Assembly: GCF_019929185.1 (NCBI RefSeq)
Contig: NZ_JAHZPC010000008.1
Coordinates: forward strand, 1 to 64,000
Direction: 5' to 3'
DNA from: Streptococcus parasanguinis
GTDB lineage: Bacteria; Bacillota; Bacilli; Lactobacillales; Streptococcaceae
Length of the DNA stretch: 64,000 nt
The stretch's first letter is position 1, and each line of letters begins with the position of its first letter. Positions 8,738 through 18,315 of the stretch are shown here, piece after piece. The notes beneath the pieces are model-generated. The model saw only the letters and a program-made list of their open reading frames with translations. It had not been told where the DNA came from and ran no database searches. The position numbers and the translations under genes are program-made.

Positions 8738-9289
8738 TTAATCTTTGGTCAAACTTCCATCTTTTGTTTGAGTCCGTGCATAAGCGATCAAGAGAAGAGA
8801 ACCTGCAACAGCCACTGTTAATGCATTAAAAGAACCCGCAACAACACCTTGTAGGAAGACTTTATTGGCACTTTCCTTGTAGATCAAGACATCTCCAACC
8901 GGAGCAATCAAGCCCCAGATCACAAGGTTGGATACGATTTGAACGATGTTAAAGACAATTAATTCTTTCTTTGTCACTTCCCCTTTGAATTCACCGATTT
9001 GTTTGCGGAAGAAACCAACAAAAAGTCCAAACAAACCACTTGAAATGATCCAAGTCCACCAAAGACCACCTGACATAGCATCCTTAATGGCATGACCAAT
9101 CAAGCCGATTAAGAAACCGACAATCGGACCAAAAACTACACTAAAGAGAGCTTGAAGGGCATATTGCAACTGAATGCTCGTATTCGGTGCAGGTGCAGGG
9201 ATTTGCAACATAGCAATCACGACAAAGAGGGCTGCTCCAACCCCAATAGCTACAACATCTTTAATTGAAAATAATGATTTCTGTTTCAT
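8738..9289 (-). CDS. ECF transporter substrate-binding S component, UPF0397 family
   Basis: A 183-residue very hydrophobic protein with about five to six membrane spans. The early alanine/glycine-rich helix ([18 protein letters not shown]) and the repeated G-x-GH-type loops are those of ECF S components, specifically the UPF0397 group (recognised, not searched). S components capture a vitamin or small metabolite and need a T component plus ATPases to import it. None is adjacent, but a fused ATPase and EcfT occur at 1819-4324; in S. pneumoniae the UPF0397 gene sits next to just such a pair. Its neighbour 14 bases upstream is a SAM hydrolase, so the substrate may be SAM, adenosine or a related compound. 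That is inference. Confidence 0.85.
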   Translation of the reverse strand: MKQKSLFSIKDVVAIGVGAALFVVIAMLQIPAPAPNTSIQLQYALQALFSVVFGPIVGFLIGLIGHAIKDAMSGGLWWTWIISSGLFGLFVGFFRKQIGEFKGEVTKKELIVFNIVQIVSNLVIWGLIAPVGDVLIYKESANKVFLQGVVAGSFNALTVAVAGSLLLIAYARTQTKDGSLTKD

Positions 9290-9303
9290 TCTGATATCTC
9301 CTA

Positions 9304-10152
9304 TTAATTTTCCATTTTTCTAATCTCGATATTCCAAGAAGCCCCAACTCCTACATTATAGGCCTTAGCAAAGGATCCCTGGTTGATGGCAAGACCAACA
9401 CGGTAGAGGGAATTGATATAAAGGATTGGCTGTCCAATCCGCACGTCGGCGAAAGACTTGCCGTAGGTTACTTGGTTTTGGTAAACCAGCATGTCATTGT
9501 TATAGATGGTCACTTCAAAGCGTTCCCCAAATTCAGGTTTCAAATGATTGAACTCTTCTCGGGTAATCGAAGTCCAGAGAGAACCAAAGCGCACATCCAA
9601 GATGTCAACTGCTCCTTTGACAAGATTGTCCTCCATAACCGTTTCCACCACTGGGATTTCTACAATGTGTTCGACACTGAGTTCTGGTCCCACTTCCTCA
9701 AAGCTGATATGGCCACTGGCTAACTTAGCTCCTGTATAGGCATAGACATCACGCCCATGGAAGGTATAAGAAAACTCTGTATTGGCCCGGCGGTTCTTCA
9801 CCTCTGAAATCTCACGGATAGCAACAATCCCTACATGTTTCTTGATAAAAGAGAGAGTTCCATTATCCGGAGTGACAATGTATTGATTTTTCGCCGTTTT
9901 AGCTACCACACTCTTTCGTTTGGAACCGACCCCCGGATCGACCACCGAAACAAAGGTCGTCCCTTCTGGCCAGTAATCTACTGTCTGAAAGAGACGGTAA
10001 CTCCCTTCAAAGATATTGTAGGGGGTAATATCATGAGTTAAGTGGTGAATTTTAAGGGTTGGCGATTCTTCTAAAGCAACCCCAATCATAGCGGATACTG
10101 CTCCATCCACCAAACCAAAGTCTGACTGAAGAACTAGTAAATTATTGTGCAT
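9304..10152 (-). CDS. S-adenosyl-L-methionine hydrolase (SAM hydroxide adenosyltransferase, DUF62)
   Basis: A 282-residue enzyme of the DUF62/fluorinase fold, which cleaves SAM with water to adenosine and L-methionine. The family motifs are all present: SDFG near residue 11, [10 protein letters not shown] around 72-81, TPDNGTLSF around 94-102 and [11 protein letters not shown] around 129-139. These carry the Asp-Arg-His set that marks hydrolases rather than halogenases. The gene overlaps the upstream S component by 11 bases and is followed after 14 bases by a second S component. Location at the end of a methionine-uptake operon fits the release of methionine and adenosine from SAM. The physiological source of the SAM is not evident. 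Confidence 0.88.
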   Translation of the reverse strand: MHNNLLVLQSDFGLVDGAVSAMIGVALEESPTLKIHHLTHDITPYNIFEGSYRLFQTVDYWPEGTTFVSVVDPGVGSKRKSVVAKTAKNQYIVTPDNGTLSFIKKHVGIVAIREISEVKNRRANTEFSYTFHGRDVYAYTGAKLASGHISFEEVGPELSVEHIVEIPVVETVMEDNLVKGAVDILDVRFGSLWTSITREEFNHLKPEFGERFEVTIYNNDMLVYQNQVTYGKSFADVRIGQPILYINSLYRVGLAINQGSFAKAYNVGVGASWNIEIRKMEN

Positions 10153-10738
10153 CTTTATCTCCTTTTTTGACCAATAATGGAAGAAGGATTTTCGATAGTC
10201 CCCATCCTAATCCAGCACCCAGTATGACTGTGAGGACAAACCAAGTGATGGTCGCTAGATCTGGTGATACCATCACCCGATTGACATAGTCTATCGATTT
10301 ACCACGATCCAGTAACGACATGCGGTAACTGGCTGGATAGAACCACATCATAAGAATGGGCCCTGTTGTCGCAAAGGCAAAAATAACAAAAGACAAGGCA
10401 TTTCGTAAATTCGAGCGAAAACGACCACTTGAGGCGACCATCTCCGCAAAACTTCCGGCGATCAAGGCTGGAATAAAGGCACCTGCACCATGACGCGAAA
10501 AGAGGAAGAAGGATCCGATCACGCAGCCAACTATAAAGATAGATCCAACTCCTTTTATTTTTTCTAGATAATAGCGGTAGATCGTCCCGCTAAACAGGGC
10601 TGAAAAGGCAGGAGCATAAAACATATTTCCTTGATGATCGACCAGATTTCCAACTAAGACCCCCAGTCCAATCGCAAGAAAATAGAGGAAAGTGAAGGCT
10701 CCAACTTGTTTTATTTGATTCACATTTATTCTATTCAT
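10142..10738 (-). CDS. ECF transporter S component, MptD/Trep_Strep family
   Basis: A 198-residue membrane protein with about six hydrophobic segments. The pattern, including FIPALIAGSFAEMVAS and the late GLGWGLSKILLPLL segment, fits the Trep_Strep/MptD-type putative ECF S components. Substrate unknown. It starts 12 bases after MetI and overlaps the SAM hydrolase by 11 bases, so it belongs to the same operon. Two S components bracketing a SAM hydrolase suggest that two related metabolites are taken up, but no ATPase is encoded beside them. A role of MetN as energiser is unlikely because ABC and ECF ATPases couple to different membrane folds. Confidence 0.75.
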   Translation of the reverse strand: MNRINVNQIKQVGAFTFLYFLAIGLGVLVGNLVDHQGNMFYAPAFSALFSGTIYRYYLEKIKGVGSIFIVGCVIGSFFLFSRHGAGAFIPALIAGSFAEMVASSGRFRSNLRNALSFVIFAFATTGPILMMWFYPASYRMSLLDRGKSIDYVNRVMVSPDLATITWFVLTVILGAGLGWGLSKILLPLLVKKGDKDAQ

Positions 10739-10750
10739 TGGATACTGATC

Positions 10751-11443
10751 CTAACGGTGGCTAATTTTCTTCGAAAGGAAGTCCCCGATAAATTGGACCA
10801 GAACGATCAGAATCAGGATCAATAAGGTCGCCACAAAGATGACATCATTGTTAAACATATTTTTCCCGTAGTTGATGGCCAAGGTTCCTAATCCTCCAGC
10901 ACCAACGGCACCCGCCATGGCGGTTTCTCCAATCAAGGAAATGATGGTCACTGTTGTCACACGGATCAAATCAGGAAGCCCTTCACGAAGGTAGACACCG
11001 ACAATATCCCAGAAGGTTGCCCCACTGGCTTGTGCTGCTTCAATCACGCCTCCATCCAACTCGGACAAGACTACTTGGACTTGGCGGGCAAAGAATGGAA
11101 AGACAGCCAAAGACAGCGGAACAAGGGCTGCTGTAGGACCAATGGTATTTTTCAAGAGCAAGTAGGTCAAGGGATTAATAAAGGCCAACAAGATAATGAA
11201 AGGAATGGCGCGGAACAAGGAAGTAATCTTATCCAAAATTTGGAAAACGATTCTATTTTCGATGACACCACCTGGACGGGTCAAGACTAACAAAAGTCCT
11301 GTCACCAAACCTAAAAATCCACCAATAATGAAGGAAATAACGGTCATGTAAAGAGTCAAGTAAATAGCGGTTCCCCATCCATACTGGCCAGACCACCCTA
11401 ATTTATAGACATTTGGTAAATATGTTTGAATTAACTGGATCAT
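10751..11443 (-). CDS. metI: Methionine ABC transporter permease
   Basis: A 230-residue permease of the MetI family with about five to six membrane spans. The cytoplasmic EAA-type coupling loop reads [25 protein letters not shown] around residues 131-155. It overlaps metN by four bases (ATGA type), so the two are translationally coupled. Together with MetN and MetQ it forms an importer for L-methionine and probably D-methionine or methionine peptide products. Confidence 0.93.
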   Translation of the reverse strand: MIQLIQTYLPNVYKLGWSGQYGWGTAIYLTLYMTVISFIIGGFLGLVTGLLLVLTRPGGVIENRIVFQILDKITSLFRAIPFIILLAFINPLTYLLLKNTIGPTAALVPLSLAVFPFFARQVQVVLSELDGGVIEAAQASGATFWDIVGVYLREGLPDLIRVTTVTIISLIGETAMAGAVGAGGLGTLAINYGKNMFNNDVIFVATLLILILIVLVQFIGDFLSKKISHR

Positions 11444-12507
11444 GCTTTTCTCCCATCTTTCACAATAGTCACGGAAACTCCTGCATTTTCTAACTCAGCT
11501 TTGGCCGTTTCCAGATTTTGATTTTCACCTGATAAGATGACCACCAATTCTCCAACAGGCGTGTTATCAAGGATCTCGATGTTCCCAAATAAAATGTTGG
11601 CAGATACTTGGTACTGCTTGTAAATATCATTGATGATGGCTGTATCTGTCACAGAACCTGCATACTTGAGATGCGCCAAAATCGAATCATCAGGCAAGTT
11701 CTTAACAATCGCTTGTTGATTGATTTTTACCATGGCTTCATCGATTCCTGTTGCAACTGTGATAAAGTCTTGCGTCAAAGCATTTTTCGGATTCGAGAAG
11801 ATATCTAAAACAGACCCTTCTTCAATCAGTTCGCCATTTTGCATGACAGCTACCCGGTTGGCAATATCTTTGACAATTTGCATCTCATGGGTGATCAAGA
11901 CAATGGTTAAGCCAAGTTTTTTGTTTAACTCTTGCAACAAAGCTAGAATTTGTTTGGTCGTCTTTGGATCCAGGGCTGAAGTTGACTCATCTGAGATCAA
12001 AATCTTTGGATCGTTGGCAAGGGCACGCGCAATCGCTACCCGTTGCTTTTGACCACCAGACAATTGTGCTGGGTAATTCTCTGCACGGTCAGATAGACCA
12101 ACCAGTTCCAACAATTTCGCCACTTTCTCATTCTTTTGTTCTTTGTTTAATTTAGAATGTTTAAGAGCAAAGGCTACATTTTCTGCGACAGTCATTTGAG
12201 CCATCAAGTTGAAGTGTTGGAAAATCATTCCGATATCCCGACGTTTCTCCCGAAGGGTAGCCGGTTTTAAGGTCACCTGATCTTGATAAATCACATCACC
12301 ATCAACAGTGATGGTTCCGGCACTAGGCACTTGCAAGAGATTGATCACCCGAACCAAGGTCGATTTCCCAGCTCCGGAATACCCTACAATCCCATAGATA
12401 TCGCCTTCATTAATATGAATAGTCACATCTTTGACGGCTTGGATCTGACGTTTCTTTTGCTGGAAGGTCACATCAATGTGGTCCAGCTGAATCATTGCTT
12501 TACTCAT
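11440..12507 (-). CDS. metN: Methionine ABC transporter ATP-binding protein
   Basis: A 355-residue ATPase. Walker A is GYSGAGKST at about 42-50, the signature LSGGQKQR at about 148-155 and Walker B ILISDE at about 168-173. Residues from about 270 onward form the NIL domain ([13 protein letters not shown]...), which in MetN proteins binds methionine and inhibits transport when the cell is replete. The gene overlaps the upstream M20 dipeptidase by eight bases. Same gene order (MetQ, M20 peptidase, MetN, MetI) is known in S. pneumoniae. Confidence 0.93.
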   Translation of the reverse strand: MSKAMIQLDHIDVTFQQKKRQIQAVKDVTIHINEGDIYGIVGYSGAGKSTLVRVINLLQVPSAGTITVDGDVIYQDQVTLKPATLREKRRDIGMIFQHFNLMAQMTVAENVAFALKHSKLNKEQKNEKVAKLLELVGLSDRAENYPAQLSGGQKQRVAIARALANDPKILISDESTSALDPKTTKQILALLQELNKKLGLTIVLITHEMQIVKDIANRVAVMQNGELIEEGSVLDIFSNPKNALTQDFITVATGIDEAMVKINQQAIVKNLPDDSILAHLKYAGSVTDTAIINDIYKQYQVSANILFGNIEILDNTPVGELVVILSGENQNLETAKAELENAGVSVTIVKDGRKA

Positions 12508-13873
12508 AACTTGCTATTAACTCCTTTATCAATTCAATATGGGTATAATAATCGGCGATTTTCACATTTTCGTCGCCCCCATGATCACGGCTATTGGCAT
12601 TGCCAATTCCAAAGGCTGCCATCGGTACCTGTAAAGCCTCAAATACCGTATGCATGGGCCCTGTCCCCGCTGTTGTTGGAAGAATAGAAACTCCTTCTGG
12701 ATAGAAATCTTTGGCCAACCGAATGACATTTAAAATCGATGGGGCACTCATATCACTTCGGTAACTCATTTCACCGAGAGTATAGACCAATTCGACCTGA
12801 TCATAGCCATTTTTCTTCAATTGCTGCTTGATCTTTTCTAAGACATCCTTGGGATCCAGTCCAGGAACCAAACGCACCTCCATCTTGGCACGTGCCTCTG
12901 CCGGAAGAATCGTTTTAACACCTTGTCCTTGGTAACCAGAGCCAAAACCTTCAATATTCAGGGCTGGTTCAAAATAGAAACGGCGTAGGAATTCTTTTCG
13001 GTCTTCCTTCAAGATTGGAAGGCTTAGACCATAGGTTTCCGCTACATCTTCTGGTCCTTTGTTGGCATATTGCTCGATCAAAGCTAGCTCGCGTTCATTG
13101 GGTTCTTGGATCTGATCGTAAATCCCATCCACCAAGATTCGGCCTTCTTTGTCACGAAGACTGGCGATAGCATTTAACAAATACCAAGAAGCAGAGTCCA
13201 CCACGCCACCATAGCTGGAATGGATATCCACTTCTGCACTCTTCACCACCATATCAAAAGTGACGATCCCCTTGCTACCACCGGAAATTTCCAACTGACC
13301 CTGATTATTTCGTGTGCCTTGTTCCCAGACTAGGAGGTCTGCCCCACGCAAGTGTTTCTTGTGTTTGGCCAAGTATTTATCCAAGTCAGTCGATGCAGAC
13401 TCCTCTGCCCCTTCGATGATAAAGGTGATATTGACTGGCAAATCGCCACTTTCACGAATGTATTTTCGAAGAGCTGTGAGACGAGCTGTGATATGCCCCT
13501 TGTCATCATCAACCCCTCGACCGTACATGGTTCCATAATGAACAGATAAGGTGAAGGGATCTCCCGTCCAAGGTTGATCTCCATCAGCTGGTACCGTATC
13601 ATAGTGGTTATAAAAAATGATGGTTTTGGCTTCAGGATATGGCGAGAAAAATTTGGCAATCACAAAAGGTGCTGTATAGCTATCATCCACTTCGACTTTG
13701 GCTCCTGCAGCTGTAAAAATTTCTCCCAAATAGTTGGCTACTTCCTTGAGACCAACTTGTTGGGCAAAGATGGATTTTTTTGAAATCAAGGTTCGCAACA
13801 CTTCAAAATAATGTTGTGCGACCTCATCATTTTCAAATTTACGGATTTGTTCCGCTTCTGTTGCAAAAGGCAT
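12500..13873 (-). CDS. M20-family dipeptidase in the methionine operon
   Basis: A 457-residue zinc metallopeptidase of the M20 family (PepV/DapE/CNDP-like). The metal-site motifs are present: NHYDTVPAD near residue 90, [10 protein letters not shown] near 115 and EGAEESAS near 150. The family cleaves dipeptides or N-acyl amino acids. It lies between metQ and metN and has a start with AGGAGG upstream. The natural inference is that it frees methionine from peptides imported by the cell, but specificity cannot be read. No signal peptide, so it is cytoplasmic. Confidence 0.88.
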   Translation of the reverse strand: MPFATEAEQIRKFENDEVAQHYFEVLRTLISKKSIFAQQVGLKEVANYLGEIFTAAGAKVEVDDSYTAPFVIAKFFSPYPEAKTIIFYNHYDTVPADGDQPWTGDPFTLSVHYGTMYGRGVDDDKGHITARLTALRKYIRESGDLPVNITFIIEGAEESASTDLDKYLAKHKKHLRGADLLVWEQGTRNNQGQLEISGGSKGIVTFDMVVKSAEVDIHSSYGGVVDSASWYLLNAIASLRDKEGRILVDGIYDQIQEPNERELALIEQYANKGPEDVAETYGLSLPILKEDRKEFLRRFYFEPALNIEGFGSGYQGQGVKTILPAEARAKMEVRLVPGLDPKDVLEKIKQQLKKNGYDQVELVYTLGEMSYRSDMSAPSILNVIRLAKDFYPEGVSILPTTAGTGPMHTVFEALQVPMAAFGIGNANSRDHGGDENVKIADYYTHIELIKELIASYE

Positions 13874-13896
13874 GCATTCCTCCTAATACACGATAA

Positions 13897-13922
13897 GAGG
13901 TAGAGAATTGCTTCTCCACCTC
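13897..13922 (-). other. Stem-loop between metQ and the M20 dipeptidase
   Basis: GAGGTGGAGAA pairs with TTCTCTACCTC around GCAA, with no T run afterwards on the minus strand. It may protect the metQ message 3' end or slightly reduce downstream expression, as is common after binding-protein genes. It is not a proper terminator. Confidence 0.55.
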
Positions 13923-13945
13923 CTTCATACACTTGAGATCAAATC

Positions 13946-14809
13946 TTAGAAGACTGGTTGGTCCATTCCTTCTGAAGATTCTTCGATCACTTTCTTCACA
14001 TTGTCTTTGTGATAGGCTTTGATGATTTCTTTGATTGCTTTTGCTTTATCAGATTTTTCCCAATCTTTCTTAGCAGCGATCACGTTGTACCATTGTTTTG
14101 AGTTGTTGTCTTTCTTTTCAACATAGATAGCTTTTTTGAAATCAACGCCTGCTTCACGAACGAAGGTATTGTTGATGACTGCAGCATCTACTGATGGAAG
14201 AGCAGATGGTGTTTGTGAAGCATCCAATTCAGAAATCTTCAAATCTTTTGAATTTTCTTTGATGTTTGACACGTTTGCCAATTGTCCATCCTTAGTATCC
14301 AATTTAATCAAACCTGCTGATTGCAAGACATACAAGGCACGGCTTTCATTTGTTGGGTCATTTGGTACAGCGATTGTTCCACCTTTAGGAATTTCTTTAA
14401 TTGAAGTGTATTTGTTTTTACCGTTTTCTGTACCAGAGTAAAGACGGATTGGAGCGATGTACGTATCTGCTACTGCAACAAGGGCCTTGTCGTTTTTAGA
14501 GTTCCAGTTATCAAGGAAGTTGTAGTGTTGGAAAGCATTGATATCCACGCTACCATCTTTTACAGCCACGTTTGGTTGTGAGTAGTCTGTAAATTGAGTG
14601 AATTCCAATTTGATCCCTGTTTTAGCGTCATCCAAGTTCTTTTGAACTTGATCCCAACGAGCTTTTTCAGTGTCGCTCAAAGTCATAACACCCACTTTTA
14701 CAGTTGTTTCACCATCTTTGCTAGATGATTTTGAAGAACCACATGCTGCAAGAGCAAATGTTGCAATAGCTGCAAGAGCTGTTAAACCAAGAATTTTTTT
14801 CAATTTCAT
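13946..14809 (-). CDS. metQ: Methionine-binding lipoprotein MetQ
   Basis: A 287-residue NlpA-family substrate-binding lipoprotein. The signal peptide ends in the lipobox LAAC with Cys23 as the lipid-anchored residue. Family patches are GVMTLSDTEKARWD and QFTDYSQPNVAVKDGSVDINAFQH. It captures methionine outside the membrane and delivers it to MetI/MetN. It is separated from the dipeptidase gene by 72 bases containing a stem-loop, which may allow higher MetQ expression. Confidence 0.93.
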   Translation of the reverse strand: MKLKKILGLTALAAIATFALAACGSSKSSSKDGETTVKVGVMTLSDTEKARWDQVQKNLDDAKTGIKLEFTQFTDYSQPNVAVKDGSVDINAFQHYNFLDNWNSKNDKALVAVADTYIAPIRLYSGTENGKNKYTSIKEIPKGGTIAVPNDPTNESRALYVLQSAGLIKLDTKDGQLANVSNIKENSKDLKISELDASQTPSALPSVDAAVINNTFVREAGVDFKKAIYVEKKDNNSKQWYNVIAAKKDWEKSDKAKAIKEIIKAYHKDNVKKVIEESSEGMDQPVF

Positions 14810-14833
14810 TTTGAAGTCTCCTTTAATTATATA

Positions 14834-15661
14834 TTATTCTTTAATATCTTTTGCTTCTGGTAGATAAACTCCACCAAAGTATTTTTTAGACAGTTTTTCA
14901 AGGGTTCCATTGTCATAGAGTTCCTTGATACGTTTGTTGACAAATTTTTGAAGGTCTTTATCTTCTTTTGCAATAATTGGATACACATAAGGTTGTTGGT
15001 CGCTTGGAAGCTCGATAACCTTCAAGTTGTCATAGCCTTGATCACGAATGATAGTATCTACTGAGATCCGTTCGAAGATCTTGTAATCTGTACGACCATC
15101 CGCTAAATTAGCCATGATGGTTTGAATGGTTCCATCTGTGTATTGCAAGTTAGTTGGATTATCTGAATGTTTTTTATTGTAATCTTCTAATTGTTTAGCA
15201 GTAGATGTTCCTTGAACAACTTCTGTTTTCTTGCCACCAATGTCATCCAACGATTTAATAGAAGAATCTTTTGGTACGACCAACACTAATGGATTACGAG
15301 CATATGGATTTGGATAGAGGTATTTTTCTTCCCGCTCTTTTGAGTAACTAATGTTGTTGGCACCGATTTGGAAACGGTCACTATCTAAGCCAGCAAAGAC
15401 TGAAGACCACTCTGTTTTGTTAAAGTTTACTTCATATTTGTCTGAACCTTTGAAGATTTCACGCAAAACTTCGATTTCATAACCGGTTAGCTTGCCGTCT
15501 TTTTCTTCGTAAGAGAATGGTTTGGTTGTTCCAACAGTCCCAACTTCAATGGTTTTCTTACCACTGGCTGATTTACCAGATGAACATGCTACTAAAGCAC
15601 TGGTTGCAAGGACTGCAACTAATCCTAAAGCAGAATACTTAATCACTTTTTTTAGATTCAT
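14834..15661 (-). CDS. Amino-acid ABC transporter substrate-binding lipoprotein
   Basis: A 275-residue protein of the SBP_bac_3 family. The lipobox LVAC gives Cys26. The domain starts at about 38 ([33 protein letters not shown]), the classic polar amino-acid binder. No permease or ATPase of the polar amino-acid type is adjacent, so it works either with an importer elsewhere or with the methionine system. S. pneumoniae has a similar protein directly before metQ. Cystine, methionine or an analogue are plausible ligands. It starts 120 bases after the amidohydrolase and 24 bases before metQ. Confidence 0.85.
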   Translation of the reverse strand: MNLKKVIKYSALGLVAVLATSALVACSSGKSASGKKTIEVGTVGTTKPFSYEEKDGKLTGYEIEVLREIFKGSDKYEVNFNKTEWSSVFAGLDSDRFQIGANNISYSKEREEKYLYPNPYARNPLVLVVPKDSSIKSLDDIGGKKTEVVQGTSTAKQLEDYNKKHSDNPTNLQYTDGTIQTIMANLADGRTDYKIFERISVDTIIRDQGYDNLKVIELPSDQQPYVYPIIAKEDKDLQKFVNKRIKELYDNGTLEKLSKKYFGGVYLPEAKDIKE

Positions 15662-15781
15662 AGGATCTCCTTATTCGTTTCAGGCACATAAAACGCCATT
15701 TTAAAAGTATTTTTTAATTTTATCAAAAAAGCATTTACTTGCCTAATATATATTTTTTATGGAGGTGATAGTTTTTCTTTA

Positions 15782-16927
15782 TCACACTTCTTTGGCCTTA
15801 AAATATCGCAATAAAGCTTGCGCATTTTCAACATAATAGGGAACCGATACCTCAAAGGCTGCATCATCGATGGTCATGTGATCATGATGGAGGTCTGGCG
15901 CATCCGGCTCTCCATTCGAACCGATAAAGGCAAAGACTCCAGGAATTCGCTCTTGGTAAAAGGCGAAGTCTTCTCCAGCAGTAGAAGGATTTGCTGGAAT
16001 CACTTCAGCCAAACCTTGTGAAGCTTCCCAAACCACCTGCGTCAATTCCTCATCATTAAAGGTAACGGGCGGGGTCACACCCCACTCAAAAGCCACATCT
16101 ACTTCCAGACTTTCTGCAATGTGTCGAATGATAGAAATAAAATGTGCCTTCAAGTCTCTTTGCACACTCGGATTAAAGGAACGAATGGTTCCTTCAAAAT
16201 AGCCTGATTTTGGGAGCACATTCCAGGTTGAGCCCACATCCAGGTGCGTAATGGACAAAACAGCTGTTTCAAAAGGAGAAACGGTCCGTGAAATTAATAA
16301 TTGTAAGTTCTGAACCATGGTTGTGACAGCCGTTACAGTGTCAACTCCCAAATCCGGTCTCGCAGCATGGCTACTAACCCCTGTCACGGTAACCTTGAAT
16401 TTCTCAACCCCTGCCATCATAGCTCCAGCATTCAAGGCAAGTTGCCCTGCTTTTAGCTGGGGAATGTTGTGAAAACCAATAATTCCTTGAACATCCTCCA
16501 ACAGTCCTGTTGCCAAAACATCAGAAGCACCTTCTGAGATTTCTTCTGCTGGTTGAAAGATCAAGCGTATGGTTCCTTCAAGCTGATCTTCTTTTTCCTT
16601 GAGAAGAGCTGCTGCTCCTAGAAGACTGGTTTGATGAAAATCATGACCACAGGCATGCATGACGCCTGGATTCTGACTTTGGTAGGGCAGATTCGTTTGT
16701 TCCAAAATTGGAAGGGCATCGATATCTGCTCGAAGTGCCACTACCGGTTGGCCGGAGCCAATTTCTGCAATCAGACCAGTTTTTAATCCACTCTCTAAAA
16801 TACGAATCCCCAACTCTTCTAAACGCTCTTTTAGAAAGGCGGTTGTCTGGTATTCTTGACCAGACAATTCTGGGTGTTGGTGGATATAGTGGCGAATCTC
16901 TGCTAACTCTTCATAAGAAAAAGACAC
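15782..16927 (-). CDS. M20-family amidohydrolase (N-acyl amino acid hydrolase-like)
   Basis: A 381-residue enzyme of the M20D/hippurate hydrolase group. Metal-binding motifs are HACGHDFH near residue 92 and FQPAEE near 126, with the dimerisation lid in the middle (about 170-280). It hydrolyses N-acyl groups from amino acids; relatives include the Bacillus YxeP type active on N-acetylcysteine. The start is a GTG at 16927 after AAAGGAG; no in-frame ATG fits. It is the first gene after the MET-box, so it is probably controlled by methionine supply and may release sulfur amino acids from N-acyl forms. Exact substrate unknown. Confidence 0.85.
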   Translation of the reverse strand: MSFSYEELAEIRHYIHQHPELSGQEYQTTAFLKERLEELGIRILESGLKTGLIAEIGSGQPVVALRADIDALPILEQTNLPYQSQNPGVMHACGHDFHQTSLLGAAALLKEKEDQLEGTIRLIFQPAEEISEGASDVLATGLLEDVQGIIGFHNIPQLKAGQLALNAGAMMAGVEKFKVTVTGVSSHAARPDLGVDTVTAVTTMVQNLQLLISRTVSPFETAVLSITHLDVGSTWNVLPKSGYFEGTIRSFNPSVQRDLKAHFISIIRHIAESLEVDVAFEWGVTPPVTFNDEELTQVVWEASQGLAEVIPANPSTAGEDFAFYQERIPGVFAFIGSNGEPDAPDLHHDHMTIDDAAFEVSVPYYVENAQALLRYFKAKEV

Positions 16928-16956
16928 AAGCCTTCATCTCCTTTCAAACTTAAAAT

Positions 16957-16988
16957 TATTTTATCACTAATAGGTGTTTCCGTCTAAT
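16957..16988 (-). promoter_or_regulatory. Promoter of the methionine operon
   Basis: On the minus strand a TGATAAAAT -10 region (TAAAAT core) is preceded 17 bp upstream by a weak TAGACG -35. A weak -35 is expected for an activator-dependent promoter. The MET-box centre lies about 66 bases upstream of the likely start point. Confidence 0.55.
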
Positions 16989-17008
16989 TCTTGTTTCTTG
17001 GGTTTTGA

Positions 17009-17025
17009 TATAGTTTCAAACTATA
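17009..17025. promoter_or_regulatory. MET-box (MtaR/MetR LysR-type activator site)
   Basis: TATAGTTTCAAACTATA is a perfect 17-bp palindrome and matches exactly the streptococcal MET-box consensus TATAGTTTnAAACTATA described for MtaR/MetR. Its place, about -66 relative to the amidohydrolase promoter, is typical of LysR activators. Confidence 0.9.
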
Positions 17026-17031
17026 GACAAA

Positions 17032-17062
17032 AACACTCCTAGATTCCTATCCTAGGAGTGCC
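17032..17062 (-). terminator. Terminator after the lipoprotein gene
   Basis: On the minus strand CACTCCTAG pairs with CTAGGAGTG and is followed by TTTTTG. It ends six bases before the MET-box and isolates the methionine operon from upstream transcription. Confidence 0.9.
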
Positions 17063-17072
17063 AACTTCAGCA

Positions 17073-18161
17073 TTAAGAAAGATTTCCCTCGAATTTTTCC
17101 ATAAAGCTATCACTATTGTAGGCTTTTTCTACTTCCCATTTGCCATCTTTCTTAACAAAGGTCAACTGGTAGTCGTACCGATCCGGCGTCGTCAAGGGAC
17201 GATCTGCAAGAGAAGCCATCATTTCCTCTCTATAGGCTTTATTTTGAGCCTGATTCGCCTCGATGATACCTGGATAGTCTTTTCGATGTTCTTGATAGAA
17301 GGTCTGCATGTGGTTTAAAATCGTCTTTTCCATGCTGACTGTCTCAGGATTCAAGCTAATAACTACCTTGTCTGGGAAGTATTGTTTGACCTTATAGGTT
17401 AATTTCGCGCGCTTAGCATTTTCCTTTTCATAAGCATCGATAAACTGGTTCACTTCTTCTTCAGAGAATTGGTAATCATGTAGTTTACGAGTAAAGTCAG
17501 CCGCAAATTTCGCACGGAAATCACTGGCTTCCTTTTTCAAATCAGTTCCCAAAACAAAAGCGTCATCCTTTTTGACCTTTCGTTGGCCACTGAAGTAAAC
17601 TTGATTGATGTATTCATCTGCTAGAATAGTGGAAGCTTCCACCTTGTCCTCATACTGAGAAGAATCCACCGCAAATTTTAAAGGCTTGGATTTTTTATCA
17701 GAGCTATAGGTTTTTCGTTCATACTGCACTTCGTACTTCTTGCCTTTTTCGACTGGGAAGACAATATAGCCGGTTAATTTTTTATCCTGGGCCAACTGAT
17801 CACTCTTGAGCAATTGGAAGGCTTCCGTTTGGTCATAAATTCCTGACTGCAATTTGACCTTGTTATTCTCCGCATCGTAAATGGTGATATCTGAATCTGA
17901 CACGTTAATAGATTCTTTAGCAACATTCTTAAATTCTAATTGAAGGGCCAAATAAGTGCCGTTTTCTGAGTCATTGAGGACAGGCGGTTTGATGTATTGC
18001 CCTCCTTTTAGGCTCAGCTCTACTTGACCGTCAGATGCAGAGCTTTTCGCTGCTTTTTCTGTCTTTGCTTGCTGCGAATTTGTCTTTTGAGCACTGATTC
18101 CACAAGCCGCTAAACTCAAGGTCGCTACAGCAAATAGGGTCCATTTAAAAATCTTTTTCAT
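17073..18161 (-). CDS. Lipoprotein of the DUF5105-like group
   Basis: A secreted lipoprotein of 362 residues. The signal peptide (MKKIFKWTLFAVATLSLAAC) ends in a lipobox with Cys20. Residues 45-170 resemble a DUF4352-like immunoglobulin-type domain, with the EYLALQLEFKNV-like beta pattern. A helical charged C-terminal half follows, similar to streptococcal DUF5105 proteins. I start at the ATG at 18161, six bases after AAGGAG; the longer frame begins 123 bases upstream without support. It is a single-gene unit with its own terminator. Function unknown. Confidence 0.8.
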   Translation of the reverse strand: MKKIFKWTLFAVATLSLAACGISAQKTNSQQAKTEKAAKSSASDGQVELSLKGGQYIKPPVLNDSENGTYLALQLEFKNVAKESINVSDSDITIYDAENNKVKLQSGIYDQTEAFQLLKSDQLAQDKKLTGYIVFPVEKGKKYEVQYERKTYSSDKKSKPLKFAVDSSQYEDKVEASTILADEYINQVYFSGQRKVKKDDAFVLGTDLKKEASDFRAKFAADFTRKLHDYQFSEEEVNQFIDAYEKENAKRAKLTYKVKQYFPDKVVISLNPETVSMEKTILNHMQTFYQEHRKDYPGIIEANQAQNKAYREEMMASLADRPLTTPDRYDYQLTFVKKDGKWEVEKAYNSDSFMEKFEGNLS

Positions 18162-18263
18162 CCTCATCTCCTTAAAAAAGTTTTGTTCTATTTTAACATC
18201 TTTTTCTAGCGATGTATACGCTATATAGTGATAACTCTCCCTCAGAGGGCGAGGATTACAAAA

Positions 18264-18294
18264 AGGCCAAGACCTTCGTCTCAACCTTTTAACT
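18264..18294 (-). terminator. Terminator after the EamA transporter gene
   Basis: On the minus strand AAGGTTGAGAC pairs through three G-U pairs with GTCTTGGCCTT and runs into TTTTTG. Confidence 0.7.
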
Positions 18295-18315
18295 AAAATA
18301 TGATTGGTTTTGGTT

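Noticed and set aside
13874..13945. T-box or SAM riboswitch before the methionine genes
   Set aside because: Neither a T-box motif (TGGnACCGCG-like) nor S-box stems is visible in any spacer of the operon; regulation is better explained by the MET-box.
15765..15785. gtgata/tatcac inverted repeat near the amidohydrolase stop
   Set aside because: Too short, no U tract, and overlapping the stop codon; I could not tie it to a known regulator.
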